A stretch of 64,000 bases of DNA, taken from positions 35,696-99,695 of the forward strand of contig WGMA01000067.1 of NCBI GenBank assembly GCA_016125285.1, written 5' to 3'. How positions within the stretch are numbered: the stretch's first letter is position 1; every line of letters begins with the position of its first letter. Below are positions 8,676-18,406 of the stretch, piece by piece. The position numbers were made by a program, and so were the translations under genes. Below the pieces are notes generated by a model, which made no database searches, was not told where the DNA came from, and worked only from the letters and a program-made list of their open reading frames with translations. The stretch comes from Phycisphaera sp. (GTDB lineage Bacteria > Planctomycetota > Phycisphaerae > Phycisphaerales > Zrk34).

Positions 8676-10967
8676 TCAGCCGATCGTGTCGTCCGCCACC
8701 GGGGCGTGGCCGTGCACCTTCACCGGGTTGATCTCGCCCTCGATCTGCACCGATCCGTCCGCCTCGACCACGCACACCGGGATCTTGCCCGCGTCCCAGT
8801 CCGCCAGCGGCAGCAGCGGCCAACGCTGCGAGCCGTGCCGGTCCGGCTTGACCGCGAAGTACTCGCCGTCCAGCCGGTCGATCTGCAGCCGCGGCCCGGC
8901 CAGGTAGTACCCCAGCGCCGTCGCCCCCCGCGGGTAGAACGCCAGCTCGTTGCCGATATACGTGTCGATGTACCCGAAGCTGTTCGACCCCGTGTTCGCG
9001 TACACCAGCAGGTCCCAGTAGTTCGGGTCCAGCACCATCAGCTCCACGTCGAGGTAGCGCCCGGTGAAGTCACGCCAGAGGTTCGACGAGATCCAGATGT
9101 TGGTCGAGTCGCCCGACGTGTGCCCGCAGCCGTAGGGGCACAACGCCTCGCGCTGGCTGTTGACCATGTCGACGGTCAGGCGGTTCTGGTCGAAGGCGAT
9201 GGGCTGGGCGATCAGCTGCGGCAGCAGCAGCCCGTTCGAGGTGTAGATCGAGTAGTCGTCCCAGCCGACGAGTTCCTGTGTGGGCATCGCCTTGCCGGTC
9301 CACGAGTCGATCAGGCCGCGCGTATCGCGGTCGACGGACACGACGTAGTGATCCTCGATCCACGCCGCGTGCTCGATCAGCGGCACCGACTCCGCCGAGG
9401 CGTTGCGGCACAGGTCCGCGGTCTCGCGGTCGCCGGCGCGGCTCAGCAGGTCGGCCGCGGCGTCCAGCGCCGCGACGCGCTTGATCGCCAGGTACGTCTG
9501 CTTCCGCGCCAGCCTTACCGCGTCGGACCCGTCGAGCGTGTTCGACGTGCCGTGGTCGCTGAACCCGTCGCGGTCGCCGTCCGACCACAGCAGGTACATC
9601 GCCAGGCGGCGCAGGAACGCCGCGTGCTTCGTCAGCGGCTTCGTGTCGCCGGTCCAGTGCGCGTACGCCTGCATCAGCAGCAGGTAGTTGGCGTTCTCCT
9701 CGACGGGCATCGAGTAGTCGGGCTTGCGGCCGTTGATCCGCAGCCCGCGCCCCGTGTCGTGATTGAGGATCAGACCGCCCGACTCCTTGTGCTCCGTCGA
9801 GTGGCTCGCGTGCGCCCACTCGTCGAGCTCCACCGCGAGCAGGCGCGGCCAGAGCGTCAGGTAGAACAGCGACACGTTGTACTCGACGTCGACCGTCGAG
9901 TGGTACATGCTCGAACCCTCGGCGACGCTGAACCACTCGCGCGGCTCACCGCCGGGCCCGCCGCCCACCTCGCACCAGAACGTGTTCGCCAAAAAGCTCT
10001 GGAACGCCATCGTTAGCAGGTGCGCCTGCGACTTGCTCAGCGGCGCCTGCTGCAGGAGCTTCTCGAACCGACGCGACAACGCGAGGTATTCGTCGCGGTT
10101 GGCCTCGGCGTGCGCGAGCACCTCCTCGGCCGAGTCCCAGTGACGCGTGTAGCGGAACCGCGCCGGTGTGCCGCGCACGTCCATCACCGCGTCCGACGTG
10201 TGCGCCGCCCACACCAGACGCCACTTCACGCCGCTGCCCTCGTCCGTCACCGGCATCCGCAGCGTCAGCCCCGCGGCGCCGTCGGCGTCGGTGAACGGCT
10301 CGGCGCCCTCGTTGAGGCTGCGCAACCGCTCCGTCGCCCGCGCCGTGCCGATGCTCGGTTCGTCACGCACACCCGCCCCGGCGCCCGTCGCCGCGGCCTT
10401 CGCGCCCGTACGCGACTTCCTGGCGCTGACCGCGATCGTGCCGTTGTCGCTGCACGCCGGCTTGTACCGCGGGCACAGCTCCACGTCGTACCGCAGCGAC
10501 AGCTCGTCCGGCCGGGCCTCGATCACCGTGTCCCCGCGCTTGAGGCGGATGAACAGGTCGACGAACTCCGGCGGGTTGGTGAAGCGGCGCAGACGCACGC
10601 GCGGGGCGGCGGTCACGCGCAGCTCGACGTACATCGCCGGCATCACGCAGAGCTTCTCGTTCTGCGGGTAGAACGGGCTGTGGATGTTCATCTCGAACCG
10701 CAGGCCGTGCTGCTCGCTGTAGCCGCGGAACGTCATGGAGTTGATGCGTTCGAACTGCTCGACGCCGTAGAGGTCGGTCATCGACGGGTCGGCGGTGAAG
10801 GGCAGCACGCGCCGCGTGCCGTCGGGCTCGACCAGTCCGACAGCCAGATCGAGCGGGGCGTCGAGAAAACGCCCGAGCGTCGAATGCATCACCCGCCGCT
10901 TGCCGGGCTCGAACAGCAGGCCGAACCGGCTGCCGAACCGCGCCATGGGCCATGTCATCATCAGCAT
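8676..10967 (-). CDS. (alpha/alpha)6-barrel glycoside hydrolase-like protein
   Basis: 763 residues. The C-terminal two thirds resemble the (alpha/alpha)6 catalytic domain shared by GH52/GH116 (clan GH-O) and the DUF4965 glutaminase-like family. Matching segments are VAEGSSMYHSTVDVEYN followed by LFYLTLWPRLL, then NHDTGRG, YSMPVEENANYLLL, NTLDGSDAVRL and FYPRGATALGYY. By analogy with GH52/GH116, Glu350 (nucleophile) and Asp479 (acid/base) are candidate catalytic residues. The N-terminal third is beta-rich, as in those families. No signal peptide is visible, so the enzyme is probably cytoplasmic. A beta-xylosidase or beta-glucosidase-like activity is possible, but the substrate cannot be named. 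No sugar transporter or regulator is adjacent. Confidence 0.65.
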   Translation of the reverse strand: MLMMTWPMARFGSRFGLLFEPGKRRVMHSTLGRFLDAPLDLAVGLVEPDGTRRVLPFTADPSMTDLYGVEQFERINSMTFRGYSEQHGLRFEMNIHSPFYPQNEKLCVMPAMYVELRVTAAPRVRLRRFTNPPEFVDLFIRLKRGDTVIEARPDELSLRYDVELCPRYKPACSDNGTIAVSARKSRTGAKAAATGAGAGVRDEPSIGTARATERLRSLNEGAEPFTDADGAAGLTLRMPVTDEGSGVKWRLVWAAHTSDAVMDVRGTPARFRYTRHWDSAEEVLAHAEANRDEYLALSRRFEKLLQQAPLSKSQAHLLTMAFQSFLANTFWCEVGGGPGGEPREWFSVAEGSSMYHSTVDVEYNVSLFYLTLWPRLLAVELDEWAHASHSTEHKESGGLILNHDTGRGLRINGRKPDYSMPVEENANYLLLMQAYAHWTGDTKPLTKHAAFLRRLAMYLLWSDGDRDGFSDHGTSNTLDGSDAVRLARKQTYLAIKRVAALDAAADLLSRAGDRETADLCRNASAESVPLIEHAAWIEDHYVVSVDRDTRGLIDSWTGKAMPTQELVGWDDYSIYTSNGLLLPQLIAQPIAFDQNRLTVDMVNSQREALCPYGCGHTSGDSTNIWISSNLWRDFTGRYLDVELMVLDPNYWDLLVYANTGSNSFGYIDTYIGNELAFYPRGATALGYYLAGPRLQIDRLDGEYFAVKPDRHGSQRWPLLPLADWDAGKIPVCVVEADGSVQIEGEINPVKVHGHAPVADDTIG

Positions 10968-11124
10968 CGCACTACCACTCCGCCGTCACGCCCGAACCGC
11001 GTCGGCCGCGCTCATTCTGCGCCCCTGTCGCCCCGACGTCTATACCTGTCTCGACATCGGGTACTTAAACCCGCGACTCTTTATGCGGTGACCTTAACCG
11101 CGAACGGGGGCGGTTCACAAGGCC

Positions 11125-11154
11125 TTGTGGGGCGAGCGGCCCGCCGGGTACAAT
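11125..11154 (+). promoter_or_regulatory. Promoter for the tandem-repeat exported protein
   Basis: TTGTGG at 11125-11130, an 18-nt spacer and TACAAT at 11149-11154. Transcription would begin near 11161, leaving a leader of about 160 nt. Apart from this, the 352-bp gap 10968-11319 between the divergently placed hydrolase gene and the next gene shows no reading frame or RNA that I recognise. Confidence 0.5.
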
Positions 11155-11319
11155 CTCGGCGTCTTTGTGGTGGTGCGAGTGACACGGGAGAAAGTCGGCG
11201 GGTCTGTGCCGCCGAGCAGACGTTCGTGCTGGCCGACGTTCAGCGTATGACGACGGTGGGCACGGGTACCTCGTCCGCACGGATGAGTGGGGAATACCCA
11301 GCAACAGAAAGAGGCGACG

Positions 11320-12291
11320 ATGAAACGGCACGTGTGTGTGGTGGTGTTGTTGTTGTGCGCACTGACAACCCTGGCGCCGCGGGCGCGGGCGCAGGATGCG
11401 CGCGAATCGGCGATCGTGCAGTCCTACCGTGACGCGTTCGGACGCGACCCCAAACGCGATCCCAACGGCGGCGAGGTCGCCTACTGGAAGAGCCGGCAGG
11501 ACTGGAAGACCGCGCAGGACCTGACCAACCTGCACATGATCGGACTCAAGACCAGCGCGGAACTGCAGCAGGAGGCGATCATCAACGCCTATAACCGCCT
11601 GCCGCGACGCGATCACCTGACCTACCCGCCCAGCCAGGCGCTGGTCGCCTATTGGAAGACGCAGCTGTCGCAGCGGGCGCGCCCCCAGGCGCAACTGATC
11701 AACGACATCAATAGCTGGCACTTCACGCGCACCGGCTGGATCGTCGAGGCCTACACGAACGCCTTCGGCCGCGCCGCGACGACCGACGAGCTGAAGTACT
11801 GGCAGACCCGCGCCGACTACGGCTCGGCCGAGGCGCTGACGAACCTGCATCGCCAGTACATCCGCGCCAACCCCTCGGTCGGCGACGCGGTCATCCGTCA
11901 GGCGTTCCTTTACGAGATGAAACGCGAGCCGCAGACCGACGAGTACGCGGCGCGCCGAAAGGAAACCGCCAACGGCACGACGTATCTCGAGATCGTCACC
12001 TCGCTGCGTGTCTGGAAGGTGCAGAACGCCGGCAAGCTCCTCGCCGCCGCGAAGGCGAAGGGCATCGCCTGGGACGACAAGGGACGCTTGCTGCAGGTCA
12101 ACCCCGGTCAGGGCGGGCAGCTCGTCCGGGTGTCGGGCGGCAATATCGTCGCGGCGGGCGGCGGCAACATCGTCGCGGCCGGTGGCGGCAACGTCGTGGC
12201 GCACCCCGGTGCGTGGGTCGTCGCCAACGACGGCGCGGGAATCGTCGCGGCCGGTGGCGGCAACATCGTCGCGGCCGGCGGCGGCAACTGA
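11320..12291 (+). CDS. Exported repeat protein with DUF4214-like units and Gly/Asn-rich tail
   Basis: 323 residues from the ATG at 11320; AGAAAGAGG lies just upstream. A signal peptide ends near ARAQD. There are four imperfect repeats of about 55 residues, each with an aromatic/GR core and a YW pair (YRDAFGRDP...VAYWKSR; AFGRAATTDELKYWQTR and two weaker copies). This pattern resembles the DUF4214 unit of exported bacterial proteins. The last 50 residues are a low-complexity tail built from repeats of NIVAAGGG, with one diverged copy (NVVAHPGAW). The function is unknown; extracellular or surface attachment is a guess. The pentapeptide-repeat gene follows 47 bp later, and the two are likely co-transcribed. 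Confidence 0.75.
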   Translation: MKRHVCVVVLLLCALTTLAPRARAQDARESAIVQSYRDAFGRDPKRDPNGGEVAYWKSRQDWKTAQDLTNLHMIGLKTSAELQQEAIINAYNRLPRRDHLTYPPSQALVAYWKTQLSQRARPQAQLINDINSWHFTRTGWIVEAYTNAFGRAATTDELKYWQTRADYGSAEALTNLHRQYIRANPSVGDAVIRQAFLYEMKREPQTDEYAARRKETANGTTYLEIVTSLRVWKVQNAGKLLAAAKAKGIAWDDKGRLLQVNPGQGGQLVRVSGGNIVAAGGGNIVAAGGGNVVAHPGAWVVANDGAGIVAAGGGNIVAAGGGN

Positions 12292-12338
12292 CGCCGGCGG
12301 ATCAACCATCATCAGACTGCAAACACCGAGGAATCAAC

Positions 12339-13451
12339 ATGAAACCACTCCGTATCATCGCCGTGCTGCTCACCTGCGCGGCCGCGGCTTCCGTCGCCCA
12401 CGCCCAGCAGGACCTGCACGGCAAGCACCTGAGCAACCGCGACCTGCGCACCGAGGACTACGAGGGCGCGAACCTCTCGGACGCCAACCTCGACAAGTCC
12501 GACCTGCGCGACGTGAACCTCAAGAACGCCAACCTGCGCGGCGCGTCGCTGCAGATCACCAACCTCACCGGCGCCGACCTCAGCGGCGCGGACCTGCGCG
12601 ACACCCTACTCAACGTGTCGATCCAGACCGCCAACCTCTCGGGCGCGAACCTCGAGGGCCTCGACCTGAAGGGCACCAGCCTGCAGAAGGTCAACCTGCG
12701 CGGCGCGAACCTCCGCAAGGCGAAGGGCATCAGCGACCTGACCAACGCCGACCTGCGCGACGCCGACCTGCGCGGCGCTTACCTGCTCAACGCCAAGGAC
12801 TACGCCGGCGACAGCATCCGCTGGACCGGCGCCAAGTACGACAAGAAGACGCGCTTCCCCAAGGGCTTCGACGCCGAGAAGGCCGGCGTCGTGCTCGTCG
12901 AAGAAGAAGCCCCCGCGCCCAACGCCGACGCACCCGCCCCGAACGGCGATGCGCCGGCGCCCAACGGTGACGCGCCGGCGGGCGGCGCGGCGCCCGCCGG
13001 CGGTGCGAACCTCGTCGACGCCCCCAAGGACGCGCCGAAGGACGCCCCCAAGGACGCGCCGAAAGACGCGCCGAAGGACAAGCCCGCCGACGCCCCGAAG
13101 GACGCGCCCGCGGCCAAAGGCAACGCCGGCCCCGACGAGGTCGTCGATCCGCACAAGGACGCCAACGCGCCGAAGATCGCCGACATCACCGCCGCGTTCG
13201 AGGCGTTCTGGGCGCAGACCGGCGTGAAGAACACGTTCCACTTCAAGAAGGTCCAGTACGGCGCGGCGCGCAAGGGCGAGTACCGCACCGACGGCGTCCC
13301 GGCGAACACCGACACGATCGTCTACCCCGTGCTCGCCACCGCCGACCAGACCGTCGAGTTCTCCGACGGCGTGTCGCGCACCGAGGCCAAGACCGTCAAG
13401 TCGATCTTCTTCCGCGACGAGTTCGGCGAGTGGACCTTCCGCGTGAAATGA
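12339..13451 (+). CDS. Exported pentapeptide-repeat protein with Lys-Asp-Ala-Pro linker
   Basis: 370 residues from the ATG at 12339 (GAGGAAT upstream). A signal peptide ends at AHAQQ. Residues about 30-150 are pentapeptide repeats of the A(D/N)LxX type (GANLSDANLDKSDLRDVNL and onward), predicted to fold as a right-handed square beta helix. A Pro/Ala/Asn linker follows, then tandem APKD repeats (about 225-260). A C-terminal domain of about 110 residues comes last and is not part of the repeat fold. The linker is probably flexible and may span the cell wall or periplasm. The repeated DNA makes this segment prone to length change. I do not recognise the C-terminal domain. Confidence 0.8.
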   Translation: MKPLRIIAVLLTCAAAASVAHAQQDLHGKHLSNRDLRTEDYEGANLSDANLDKSDLRDVNLKNANLRGASLQITNLTGADLSGADLRDTLLNVSIQTANLSGANLEGLDLKGTSLQKVNLRGANLRKAKGISDLTNADLRDADLRGAYLLNAKDYAGDSIRWTGAKYDKKTRFPKGFDAEKAGVVLVEEEAPAPNADAPAPNGDAPAPNGDAPAGGAAPAGGANLVDAPKDAPKDAPKDAPKDAPKDKPADAPKDAPAAKGNAGPDEVVDPHKDANAPKIADITAAFEAFWAQTGVKNTFHFKKVQYGAARKGEYRTDGVPANTDTIVYPVLATADQTVEFSDGVSRTEAKTVKSIFFRDEFGEWTFRVK

Positions 13452-13576
13452 CGGCATTTCCACGCGCGTGCAGCATTTGCTCATCGGGCATGAGCGGGTG
13501 GTAAAAGATGTCCGGCCTGGCGCAGACGAGGTGGTGCTGCGTCGGCCGGACATTCCCGTTCATGAAAGGATGGCAG

Positions 13577-14575
13577 ATGCAACGAAAGATTCAGCAGGGT
13601 TGGCCCGCGGTGTTGTCGGGCGTGTTGGTGATGGTCGCGGCGGGGTCCGCGTGTTCCACGGCTTCGGCCGCGTCGGACGAGCGGATCGACCTGAACGCCG
13701 GCGTGCTCAGTGAACTCGTCGCGATGACCGAAGCCAACGCCAACGCCGGCGGATCGACCGGCGCCGAGGGCGACGACGGCACGCCGGGCGCCTCGCAGGC
13801 GACGTTCCCGGCCAAGACGTGGCAACTGCCCCCGACCGTCGTGCACGGCAGCGAGGCCGGTCCCGGTCAGCTCAAGCAGGAAGAGCGCATCGGCAGCTAC
13901 GGCCAACCGCGCTGGACCGCGCACCGCCGCTTCCCCACCACGCGCGTGTACGTCCGGCCCGAAGGTGAAGTCGAGGCCGAGTACTGGCTGCGACTCAAAT
14001 CCGACCGTGACGGCCACAAGAAGTTCGAGCACCGCCAGGAGCTCGAGCTCGGCCTCGGCCACCGTCTCCAGCTCGACGTCTACATGATCGAGAATCACGA
14101 GGACGGCGGCGACGAACTCTACTTCGATCAGTCCATCGAGCTGCGCTACGCGCTGGCCGACTGGGGCGAGCTGCCGGGCAACCCGACGTTCTACATCGAG
14201 TACAAGTTCCAGGAAGACCGCGCCGACGTGCTGGAGATGAAGGGCCTGTTCGGCGGCGAGATCGCGCCGCGCTGGCACTGGGGCGTGAACCTCGTCTGGG
14301 AGCAGGAACTCGCCGACGCCGAAGAGACCGTCTTCGAGCTGACCAACGGCATCAGCTACAGCCTCAGCGACGAGATCGCGATCGGCCTCGAGGGCAAGTT
14401 CGAGATCGCCAACGAGAAAGACAATCGCAGTGACTGGGGCGAAAACCTGCGCCTCGGCCCGAGCTTCCAGTGGTCGCCCGTGCCGCAGATGCACATCGAC
14501 GTCGCGCCGCTGTTCGGCCTGACGCACGACTCGTCGCTGATCGACATGTTCGTCGTGCTCGGCTGGGAGTTCTGA
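13577..14575 (+). CDS. Outer-membrane porin-like beta-barrel protein
   Basis: 332 residues from the ATG at 13577, with AAAGGA at 13565-13570; the in-frame ATG at 13562 is a possible alternative. A signal peptide ends near ASAAS. After an acidic, low-complexity spacer, the C-terminal 230 residues alternate hydrophobic and polar residues with many aromatic strand ends (EAEYWLRLKSD, FYIEYKFQ, WHWGVNLVWEQ, HIDVAPLFGL). They finish with VVLGWEF, a terminal Phe as in barrel proteins. It is probably an outer-membrane channel or structural barrel of unknown specificity. A strong terminator follows, so it ends its transcription unit. Confidence 0.7.
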   Translation: MQRKIQQGWPAVLSGVLVMVAAGSACSTASAASDERIDLNAGVLSELVAMTEANANAGGSTGAEGDDGTPGASQATFPAKTWQLPPTVVHGSEAGPGQLKQEERIGSYGQPRWTAHRRFPTTRVYVRPEGEVEAEYWLRLKSDRDGHKKFEHRQELELGLGHRLQLDVYMIENHEDGGDELYFDQSIELRYALADWGELPGNPTFYIEYKFQEDRADVLEMKGLFGGEIAPRWHWGVNLVWEQELADAEETVFELTNGISYSLSDEIAIGLEGKFEIANEKDNRSDWGENLRLGPSFQWSPVPQMHIDVAPLFGLTHDSSLIDMFVVLGWEF

Positions 14576-14629
14576 CCGACGCGTAACAACGACTGCATGT
14601 GGCCGTGTCGTGGCGGCTACTCCGAACGC

Positions 14630-14662
14630 AAAGACCCCGTCGCGCGGTGCGACGGGGTCTTT
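14630..14662. terminator. Bidirectional terminator between barrel gene and fusA
   Basis: An inverted repeat of about 14 bp (AAAGACCCCGTCGC / GCGACGGGGTCTTT) with a 5-nt loop sits between two convergent genes. Each side has an A-run before and a T-run after the stem, so it can end both the + strand barrel gene and the - strand fusA transcript. Confidence 0.85.
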
Positions 14663-14701
14663 GTTATGGGTGAGGTTGTCGCCCGGTGGGGCGAGCGTGT
14701 G

Positions 14702-16858
14702 TTACTTCGTGGCCTTGTTGCCGATGATCTGCTCGGCGACGTTGTTCGGCACCTGGCGGTAGGTCTCGGGCTCCATCGAATAGTTGGCCCGGCCCTGGCT
14801 CATGCCGCGCAGCTGCGTCGCGTAGCCGAACATCTCGCTCAGCGGGCACTCGGCCTCGATGATGATGGTGTTCGACCGCTTCTCCTGCGACACGACCATG
14901 CCGCGGCGGGAGTTGATGTCGCCGGTCACGTTGCCGAGGAACTCCTCGGGCGTGGTGACCACGACCTTCATGATCGGCTCGAGCAGCACGGGCTTGGCCT
15001 TCTTGACCACTTCCTTGAAGCCGATCGAGCCGGCGGTCTCGAACGCCGCCTGCGACGAGTCGACCTCGTGGTACGAACCGTCGATCAGGCAGACCTTCAC
15101 GCCGACCATCGGATAACCGGCGAGCACGCCGCTCTTGGCCGTCTCGCGGACACCCTTCTCGACCGACGGGATGTACTCCTTCGGCACGGCGCCGCCGACG
15201 ATCTTCGACTCGAAGGCGATCTGGTCGGTGAACTTCAGGCCGTCTTCCTTCGCCTGCTCCTCGGTGAACGGCTCGATGGTGAGCTTGACGTCACCGAACT
15301 GGCCGCGACCACCGGACTGCTTCTTGTGCACGCCGCGGGCCTCGGCGGTGCCGACGACCGTCTCGCGGTACGACACGCGGGGCTTGCCGACGTTCACGGG
15401 GACCTTCATGTCACGCGAGATCTTCGTCACGACGATGTCGAGGTGGAGCTCGCCCATGCCCGCGATGATGGTCTCGCCGGTTTCCTTGTCGACGTGGAAG
15501 TAGAACGACGGGTCCTCACGGTTGATGACCATCAGGGCGTCGGACAGCTTGTCGGAGTCGCCGCCGGACTGCGGCTCGATCGACATCGAGATCACCGGGT
15601 CGGGGAACTCCATGCGCTCGAGCACGATCGGGGCGTCGGGGTCGCACAGCGTGTCGCCGGTCACCGAGCTCTTGAGGCCGATCAGCGCCACGATGTCGCC
15701 CGCCTGGGCCTTGTCCATCGCGATGCGGTTCTTGGCGTGCATCTGGTAGATGCGGCTGACGTTTTCCTTCTTGCCGTTGACGGGGTTGATCACGCGGCTG
15801 CCCTTGTCGAGCGTGCCGGAGTAGATGCGGGTGTAGGTCAGGTCGCCGTGCGAGTCGGACACGACCTTGAACACCAGGCCGGAGAACGGCGCGTTGGGGT
15901 CGTGCGGACGGGTGACCTTCTCTTCGGCGTCCTTGGGGTTGACGCCCTGCACCTCGGGCACCTCGGTCGGCGCCGGCAGGTAGTCGATCACGCCGTCCAG
16001 CAGACGCTGCACGCCGATGTAACGCAACGCCGACCCGCAGAACACCGGGTGGCACTTGATGGCGATCGTGCCCTTACGCAGCGCCGCACGCAGCTCATCG
16101 GCGGAGATCTCCTCCTCCATGATGAACTTCTCGGTCAACGCCTCGTCGAGCTCCGCGGCCTTCTCGACCAGCTCGTGACGCCACATGTCGGCCTCGTCCT
16201 TCAGGTCGTCGGGGATCGGGATCTCCTCGACCTTCGAGCCCATCTCCGAGGCGTCGAACTTGTAGGCCTTCATCTCGATCAGGTCGACGATGCCCTCGAA
16301 CGTGTTGGCCTGGCCGATCGGGATCTGCACCGCGATCGCGTTGGCGCCGAGGCGCTCGCCGATGGTCTTGAAGCTGAAGTTGAAGTCCGCGCCGAGCTTG
16401 TCCATCTTGTTGATGAAGCAGATGCGGGGCACGTGGTACTTCTCGGCCTGACGCCAGACGGTCTCGGACTGCGCCTCGACGCCTTCCTTGCCGTCGAACA
16501 CCGCGACCGCGCCGTCGAGCACGCGCAGCGACCGCTCGACCTCGATCGTGAAGTCGACGTGCCCGGGCGTGTCGATCAGGTTCAGCGTGTACGGCTTCTC
16601 GTTGCGCTCCCAGAGGCACGTCGTCGCGGCGGACTGGATCGTGATGCCGCGGTTCTGCTCGTCCTCGAGGAAGTCCATCGTCGCCGTGCCGTGGTGCACC
16701 TCGCCCATCTTGTAGATCTTGCCCGTGTAGAACAGGATCCGCTCGGTGACGGTGGTCTTGCCGGCGTCGATGTGCGCGGCGATCCCGAAGTTGCGGGTGT
16801 GATGCAGACGTTCGTCGCGGTTGGTTTCAGGCGTCGGGGCTGTTTCGGCGGTGCTCAT
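14702..16858 (-). CDS. fusA: Translation elongation factor G
   Basis: 718 residues, full length. This GTPase moves tRNA and mRNA through the ribosome after peptide bond formation. The nucleotide-binding motifs are intact: AHIDAGKTT (G1), RGITI (G2 region), DTPGHVDF (G3), NKMDKLG (G4) and CGSAL (G5 region). Domains II-V follow, including the domain IV segment GGRGQFGDV. It is encoded alone here, not in the str operon with rpsL and rpsG, which is common in planctomycetes. The start is followed by a Thr/Pro-rich N-terminal extension of about 20 residues. Upstream is a leader of about 220 nt from the candidate promoter at 17089. Confidence 0.97.
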   Translation of the reverse strand: MSTAETAPTPETNRDERLHHTRNFGIAAHIDAGKTTVTERILFYTGKIYKMGEVHHGTATMDFLEDEQNRGITIQSAATTCLWERNEKPYTLNLIDTPGHVDFTIEVERSLRVLDGAVAVFDGKEGVEAQSETVWRQAEKYHVPRICFINKMDKLGADFNFSFKTIGERLGANAIAVQIPIGQANTFEGIVDLIEMKAYKFDASEMGSKVEEIPIPDDLKDEADMWRHELVEKAAELDEALTEKFIMEEEISADELRAALRKGTIAIKCHPVFCGSALRYIGVQRLLDGVIDYLPAPTEVPEVQGVNPKDAEEKVTRPHDPNAPFSGLVFKVVSDSHGDLTYTRIYSGTLDKGSRVINPVNGKKENVSRIYQMHAKNRIAMDKAQAGDIVALIGLKSSVTGDTLCDPDAPIVLERMEFPDPVISMSIEPQSGGDSDKLSDALMVINREDPSFYFHVDKETGETIIAGMGELHLDIVVTKISRDMKVPVNVGKPRVSYRETVVGTAEARGVHKKQSGGRGQFGDVKLTIEPFTEEQAKEDGLKFTDQIAFESKIVGGAVPKEYIPSVEKGVRETAKSGVLAGYPMVGVKVCLIDGSYHEVDSSQAAFETAGSIGFKEVVKKAKPVLLEPIMKVVVTTPEEFLGNVTGDINSRRGMVVSQEKRSNTIIIEAECPLSEMFGYATQLRGMSQGRANYSMEPETYRQVPNNVAEQIIGNKATK

Positions 16859-17088
16859 GATGGCTACTCAACGGTATGGGTTGCACGAAAAACGATCCGT
16901 CCGGGTCTTACCGGTCCGGGTGGGGCGATGGAGCATTGCTGCGGGTTTGGCTTTGGTCGTGTCGACCTGCTCCGTCATCCCACGCCGACGGGCAGGCCGT
17001 TCGGGAGGGAATGCTTAATCAGGCAAGGCGGTGTTCAAGACGACACGCTCCTCCGGCAATCCGAGCTTCTCTCTCTCCTCGCTGCGGG

Positions 17089-17094
17089 ATTATA
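17089..17094 (-). promoter_or_regulatory. Candidate -10 element for fusA
   Basis: On the - strand this reads TATAAT exactly. No good -35 hexamer is visible at 16-18 nt upstream. It would give a fusA leader of about 220 nt that includes a purine-rich GGAGAGAGA stretch. Confidence 0.4.
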
Positions 17095-17361
17095 CGCGTC
17101 CGTTCGCCTTTATCGGCACGTCCGACGCGATGGCTTTGCCTTTTGCACCCGCGCGAAAAGGGTGAAGGCGATAAGGATAGTCCCCAACGCCCGCCAGTCA
17201 ACCCTATTTGCGAAAAATGATGGGGGTTCATACCCCGACCAGCCCCCCAATCGACCGCCAAGGCAGGCCGCCCCGATTCATCTTTCTCCGCTCCGCCCGG
17301 TCTTTCATACGGCCGCGCGACCGGGCCTGTTCGCGCCGGCTCGTGCGCTGGGGGGGAGGGG

Positions 17362-17402
17362 TGGTCATTTTCCGTTTTCCATTGGCCATTTTCCATTTTG
17401 GA
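17362..17402. repeat. AT-rich TTTTCCATT-type repeat
   Basis: Four short units of the kind CATTTTCC / GTTTTCC / CCATTGGCC lie in tandem. The composition resembles the AATGACCAATG-type inverted repeats at 41448-41556 and 57946-58035, and it stands out from the GC-rich surroundings. Confidence 0.45.
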
Positions 17403-17508
17403 GACGGGGACAGTGCTCCGTGCGCAGGTCCGGTCCCTCGCAAGCCCGGTCCTGCGAGCGCCGCGAGCCGGGCGGGGATGCGGCCGCCGCCCACGCCGTG
17501 CGATTTTC

Positions 17509-17521
17509 GGGGGGGGGGGGG
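17509..17521 (+). repeat. Run of 13 G residues
   Basis: Thirteen consecutive G, outside any gene. It is liable to slip during replication and sequencing, so the length may be uncertain. Confidence 0.8.
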
Positions 17522-17759
17522 TAGGTCACCGATCGCCTGTCTGCCGATCGTTTCGCCCCGATTTGTGCTGCTCTTCCTCCCCAAAACCCACCTCCGCGCA
17601 CTCAGACAGCGGCCGCGACGCGCTGCGTGCGACCTCGACACCCCCGTGGAATACGGGCGGATTGTTACGCAGGTCATTGTATCCGATGGGCGGGCGGAAG
17701 TCCAATCAAAAACCGAACATCAATGTCGGCGGCGGGGTGCGGGTTTCGGCGTGCGGGGC

Positions 17760-17807
<48 letters not shown>

Positions 17808-18009
17808 GATTTCGATCCGCAGGGGTTGCACCCCTGCGCGACCCCGCTTAGATCGTTGGCGCGAGGTTGGTCCGAGCCGCGGAGCGGCGGAAGAGAATAG
17901 CGAAGGGCGCAAGCCCTGGAATGGAGGTCGCGCCTGCGCCGCCCGCGCACACCGCCGCGCGCTCCGATCGTCGAGCCCCGGAAGGGCGGCAGAGGTGATC
18001 GCGTGGCGT

Positions 18010-18060
18010 GTAGGCGAGTCTCTCCGAGACGCGGTGCGAGTCTCGGAGAGACTCGCCTAC
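18010..18060. repeat. Perfect 21-bp inverted repeat with 9-nt loop
   Basis: Arms at 18010-18030 and 18040-18060 are exact reverse complements (GTAGGCGAGTC...GACTCGCCTAC). There is no T-run. It looks like a REP-type or mobile palindromic element rather than a terminator. Confidence 0.85.
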
Positions 18061-18406
18061 GCGCGCGAGTCTGTCGCCCCTTCGGGGCTCCCGTTGATTA
18101 CGCGTCACAACCCGGGGCTCGCGCCCGGGGCTATTGGCGGGCGCCCGCGTTGCGGGCTTGAGCTCGCGCACGCGATCGAACACGGCGGACGCTCCACGCC
18201 GCGCCCGATGCGCCAAGCCCGAGCGGGGTCGCGCAGGGGCGGCGAGCCCCTGCGGAGCGAAGCAAGGTGCAAGGATCATATGAACGCATCCCGACGCACT
18301 CGACTCGAACAATCAAGCTACTACAATGAGCCTGTTCTCGTCGCCTCCCAAACCTTCCGGCCACGTCACCCGGATGGCGGCGCAAGTGAATCAGAGGTAT
18401 CCCGCT

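Noticed and set aside
12213..12338. Earlier start of the pentapeptide protein
   Set aside because: It overlaps the preceding gene and adds Arg/Gly-rich sequence before a clear signal peptide.
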